Shown one piece after another: positions 46,226-64,000 of a DNA stretch of 64,000 bases (positions are counted from its first letter, which is position 1; each line of letters begins with the position of its first letter). This stretch comes from Erpobdella octoculata (Eukaryota; Annelida; Clitellata; Hirudinida; Erpobdellidae): positions 28,257,269 through 28,321,268 of the forward strand of contig OZ022244.1 in assembly GCA_963978895.1 (NCBI GenBank). Reading direction: 5' to 3'. The notes under the pieces are model-generated. The model saw nothing but the letters and a program-made list of their open reading frames with translations. It was not told where the DNA came from and made no database searches. The translations under genes were made by a program, and so were the position numbers.

Positions 46226-46317
46226 TAATAATAATAATAAAAAAATACTTGTTAATGAAAAACTTTTTTAATTGAATAGCAAACCTACTGACTATTCGTA
46301 TCAACCAGCATCCTGCT

Positions 46318-46605
46318 ATGATGACTTACACTGGTATAACTGCATGCTGGCTGGGAAAATCTTACCTCATCTTTGACACAGAGCCACCTAGAGAAGAATA
46401 TAAAGAAGAGTGTCCGATCTGTAAAGAGAAACCATCACATATTGCTTACCTGGATGGATGCAATCATATCTTTTGCTCAAGGTGCATAGTGACGTGGAAA
46501 GATCTCTCCAAGAGAACGTGTCCTTTGTGTAGAACTACATTTACAAACATTGTGATGACCAAAACATTCTACACTGTGATCATTTTGTTGTTTTTTTTGG
46601 TTTGA
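46318..46605 (+). pseudogene. TOPORS-like RING fragment (3'-truncated copy)
   Basis: Reads MTYTGITACWLGKSYLIFDT, then a complete C3HC4 RING (CPIC, YLDGCNHIFCSRC, CPLC) up to TNIVMTKTFYT. There it departs from its relative at 60043-60567 and ends in 13 unrelated hydrophobic residues (VIILLFFLV). Homology starts upstream of the ATG, at about 46290. It is a partial copy, most likely non-functional, though the RING itself is intact. Confidence 0.7.
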
Positions 46606-46961
46606 TAATCTCTACATATACTAAGTAAGCCGTTAAAAATAGGTCTTTTTTACAAATCCCTTACATTTCTGGATTTGCCGCCTTTTCATTTATTTCAAAA
46701 AAATTAAATGACATTTTTTTAAGTTTAAATATGTAAACATTTATTTAATTGTATTTGATTTATTTTTGTTTTTAAAACAGGCTATTATTATTTTAATTAA
46801 ATTTTTTTTCAAAACTTTTGTAAACTTTAATAGAATGCATTGTCATGAGGGGCGAGCCTATAATTCAAATTTCAGTTTGAATGAATGCCGGGAAGTCAGT
46901 TAATTTTCACTTTCAAGGTTTGCAAACAAACAAGCAAAACCGGTGGTGAAGTTAATATTAG

Positions 46962-47280
46962 CGAGCTTGCCCGGGGTTTTTAGAGGTTCTTTTATCGTTT
47001 TCTCTCGCTTTTTTCTTTCTCGCTCCCTTTCTTCCCCGTTTACTTTACCTTGCTTGTTTCCGTTCCCGCTCTGTCTCCTGCTCTTTCTCGCTCTCCCGCT
47101 TCCTCTTCGTTTCCCACTCGCTTTCCCGTTTCTTTTCTTTATTTCTCTCCCACCAAACTTCTTTTTGCCCATAAAAACGTAAAATAGATTTCTAAAATTT
47201 GCTTGAAACTTTCAAACTTTTTTACGTAAACTAAATTTGAATTTTGTTACGCAATAACCTTTGATGTTCGTACATGAGTA
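46962..47280 (-). mobile_element. Eroded H2 Helitron-like element
   Basis: 'attagcgagcttgcccgggg' and 'tttttagaggttcttttatcg' correspond to an H2 3' end with a damaged hairpin. The 'ataaaaacgtaaaatagatt' segment and 'aaacttttttacgtaaac' match H2 bodies elsewhere. It is clearly older than the other copies. Confidence 0.55.
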
Positions 47281-49559
47281 CTTACTTAATGCAAATCCAA
47301 ACCGCTAGACCAATTTTCACGAAATATGGCGTAGATGTAGATCTCAAAGAGTAGAAGAACATAAAAAAGTAGTTTTTTATTTTGTTTAAATTAAAAAAAT
47401 ATGACTAAAAAACTTTCTAGGCCAAAAGTTTTATGAGCAAAAAAGGAGTTTGGAGAAAGTGGAAGAAATAAAAAAAGTGGGAGAGGGAGCGAAATTGGGA
47501 AAGCAAGTGGGAGAGTAAGCAGAAACGGGAGATTGAACGGGAACGAGAGAGCAAATCGGGAACAGGCATCACCCCATCAGGAATCTCTGGATACGCCACT
47601 GGGTATGAGGGGGATGAATGACTTAATCATATTGCAGGGGCAAGTATAGGGTTAGTTAAAAAAGGATGTCCAAAATAGGGTGGGTAGAATTTTGCTTTAT
47701 TTTTGTGTAAATAAATAATAATAACTTTGACGTAGACAGCTGTGAGGGAATCAACATTGTATCAATACCACTAATAGGGTAAAGTACTACGAGTTCGCTG
47801 ATTGTATTTTGGCACAGAAAACAGCTAAATTTCGGACCAACGCTGATATACAGTTTATTACTCTGCAGTTATTGGTAAATCTAGAATCGAGCTCAGATAT
47901 AAAATTGTCTACACTTACACACGCAAAAAGGATTTAAATACGCATTGAATCATCACGAGGTTGGGTACAGCTAAAATAAATAAATTATATAGTAAACTCT
48001 AGGTAAAAAATTTAAGTTTTGGAAATCAAGGGGGCGGGGGAATTCCCCCCGTCAATTTACGTCCCTGCATATCGTAAAAATATTACCCCGGTTAATAGTG
48101 AACAAATGATGTGTGTAGTTACTATAACGATGAAGATTTTTGTCGTCATCATATGCTTCATTAATTTATTTTTTAATAATTGTTTTTTTTAACTTTTTAA
48201 AAAACTAAACTATAATTTTTTTTAAGTAGGTGAATTTTATAATGAACTTCCGAGCTTCAAAACGTCCACGGACACTCGGGCAAGTGAAAGTTAAAGTACC
48301 TCTTAGAATTTTTTAAGGGAGCGAAAAACTCTGTCTTAGCTATCTATGTAACTGTACAACGGTTTACAGGTTTATAAAGTTAAAAAAGTACATATCTTAG
48401 AATTTTTCAGGGGGGGGGGCGAGCGAAATATGCTGTGTTATCCAGCTAAAAGTTAACAGATTTATAAAGTTCAAAAAAGTACATGTCTTATAATTTTTCA
48501 AGGAGGGGGGCTAAATACGCTGCTTTATACAGCTAAGTACACTTCTGGCCTGATAAGTTTTTTGGTAGTACAAAATTATTATTTTTTAAATTATACAATA
48601 CCCTATGATTTTCTACTCCCTGAGCTACACCTCCATGCCAAATTTCGTTAAAATTGGTCCAGCGGTTTGGATTTTCATAAGAGACAAACAAACAAACAAA
48701 TAGAATCTTTGAATCAATTTCCAACCAACTTTTCAATTTGCTAAAGACCTGAAACTTTCAGCATACCCGTAAAATAAGTTGTCAACACATTGTTTTAAAA
48801 TAATGTTTTTTTTTATTGGTGAAAGCATTTTTTTAAATCGCTTTTCACTTGTTTTTTTTATATTTTTTCTAGGTTTAGAATGAACTAATCAAGTTTATTA
48901 TAAAACAAAAAGTGCACTATTTACAATAATTTTACGAGGCTCTGTTGAATGAAACCATCACTACTAGACCCGAATTCGTTGTTGCGAAGAAAGCTCTTCT
49001 AAAAAGTTGTCCGACAGTTCGGGATTTACAACGTTGATTCAAAACCCGAAGTAAAACAAAACGAACAAGAGAGAACATTCAAATCAGAAACCCAATACCG
49101 GATGATTTTACAGAAAAAAAACTACAATTTACGACGCGACAGGAACGCATCGTAAACAGAACCGACACTAAAATAAAAAATAAAACTCGGATCGAGAAGA
49201 GAGATGTGCTCGTTATCAGAAAACAAGATTGTAAAAATTCGTTAGATCAGCGATGTCAGTCCCGAAGTCAGTGATGGTTGAGTAGATGTTGCCGATGATT
49301 AGAGTTATTCTTTGTAAACAATAAACAGTTTTTAAAAATGAAAAGAACTATAAGATATTTAACTTGATTACATTTTATGTATAACGATTTGAAAAACAGT
49401 CGGTTTTTGAGTGATTTTGTTCTTAAGAATAGTTTTGGCGCAGTATTCTTATTGAAACAAAATGACAATGTTTTAACTTCTTGGTAATTCGAGTGACAAT
49501 TGTGTGCCTATTTTTGTGTGTGCAAACCTTCCTAATTGTATGACTTGCATCCGGAGAAG
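47281..49559. other. Intergenic region and KCNQ 3' flank
   Basis: Contains two pieces of an old repeat (47285-47600 and 48541-48780) with the 'aatttcgttaaaattggtcc' + 'agcggttt' phrase common in decayed invertebrate transposons, and related to 59600-59700. No gene is recognised. The KCNQ 3' UTR should start below 49560. A minus-strand AATAAA (TTTATT on plus) is at 48894-48899, but no site is decisive. Confidence 0.4.
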
Positions 49560-63715
<14,156 letters not shown>

Positions 63716-64000
63716 CTGTAATCGGAGCATTGTTTGGCAGTTATAAGTAAACATTTAAACATTATCGCACGAACAAATTTTAATTTGGAACTCATCCGTA
63801 CATAATCTCGAAGGCATTTATTGAAAGTTTAAACAGACATATATTAAAAACAGATAAAATATAAAAAGATGCAGATTGAACCTAGAAAAAAGCATATTGT
63901 ACAGACAAATCATGCTGTCAAAAAAGGACTTCAACATTCACTCAAAGTGTAGACCTTTTTCATGACAGAACTTCAATCGGTAGTTTCACAAATAGTTTGT
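63716..64000. other. KCNQ intron, window edge
   Basis: Minus-strand sequence upstream of the S3-S4 exon acceptor. No exon for S2 or S3 is recognisable in these 285 bases, so the earlier exons lie outside. Confidence 0.6.

Overview
The window is invertebrate nuclear DNA. It has intron-split genes with GT/AG borders, intronless immediate-early-type and RING genes, very many microsatellites, and dense non-LTR retrotransposons and rolling-circle (Helitron-type) elements. The host genes are plainly animal genes: a KCNQ voltage-gated potassium channel, a glycoprotein endo-alpha-1,2-mannosidase, an IER2/IER5-family nuclear protein and an EF-hand protein. A spiralian/lophotrochozoan is my guess; the species cannot be fixed from the sequence.

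Layout. 1-1380 is AT-rich with nothing recognised. 1381-28250 is a nest of mobile DNA. Two Helitron-like families alternate. H1 begins TCTATATATATAAAAG, carries a (CAGT)n tract, and ends in a hairpin plus CACTGCTAG. H2 begins TCTATATATATAAAAATG, carries a (TATG)n tract and a GGGAACGGGAAAGCGACC-type minisatellite, and ends CCGGGTA-CCCCGCTAG. Three unrelated non-LTR retrotransposons sit inside or against (ATGT)n tracts: a CR1-like LINE at 2617-6117, an R2-like element with a restriction-like endonuclease at 9377-13599 plus a truncated second copy at 13608-14819, and another CR1-like LINE at 22310-26655. A RING/multi-membrane-segment gene at 17770-18408 has an almost identical second copy at 40614-41252.

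28296-37303 is a host gene cluster. An EF-hand gene on the minus strand has its intron 1 filled by a CR1/L2-like LINE. Head-to-head with it on the plus strand is an IER2/5-like gene with an AP-1/CRE/CCAAT/TATA upstream region. Then comes a three-exon MANEA-like gene with a frameshifting deletion in exon 1.

37304-49559 is again transposon-rich: MITEs, chained Helitrons, a telomere-like tract inside a foldback element, a ~500-bp (ATGT)n tract, and a fragment of a TOPORS-like RING gene.

49560-64000 holds the 3' ten exons of a KCNQ channel gene on the minus strand. They run from the S3-S4 voltage sensor to the C-terminal tail, and the 5' exons lie beyond the window. The introns contain long (ACT)n, (GAT)n, (GAAA)n, (ATT)n and (AT)n tracts, one complete H1 Helitron, a hAT transposase relic and an intact TOPORS-like RING ORF.

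No tRNA, rRNA or CRISPR array was seen.
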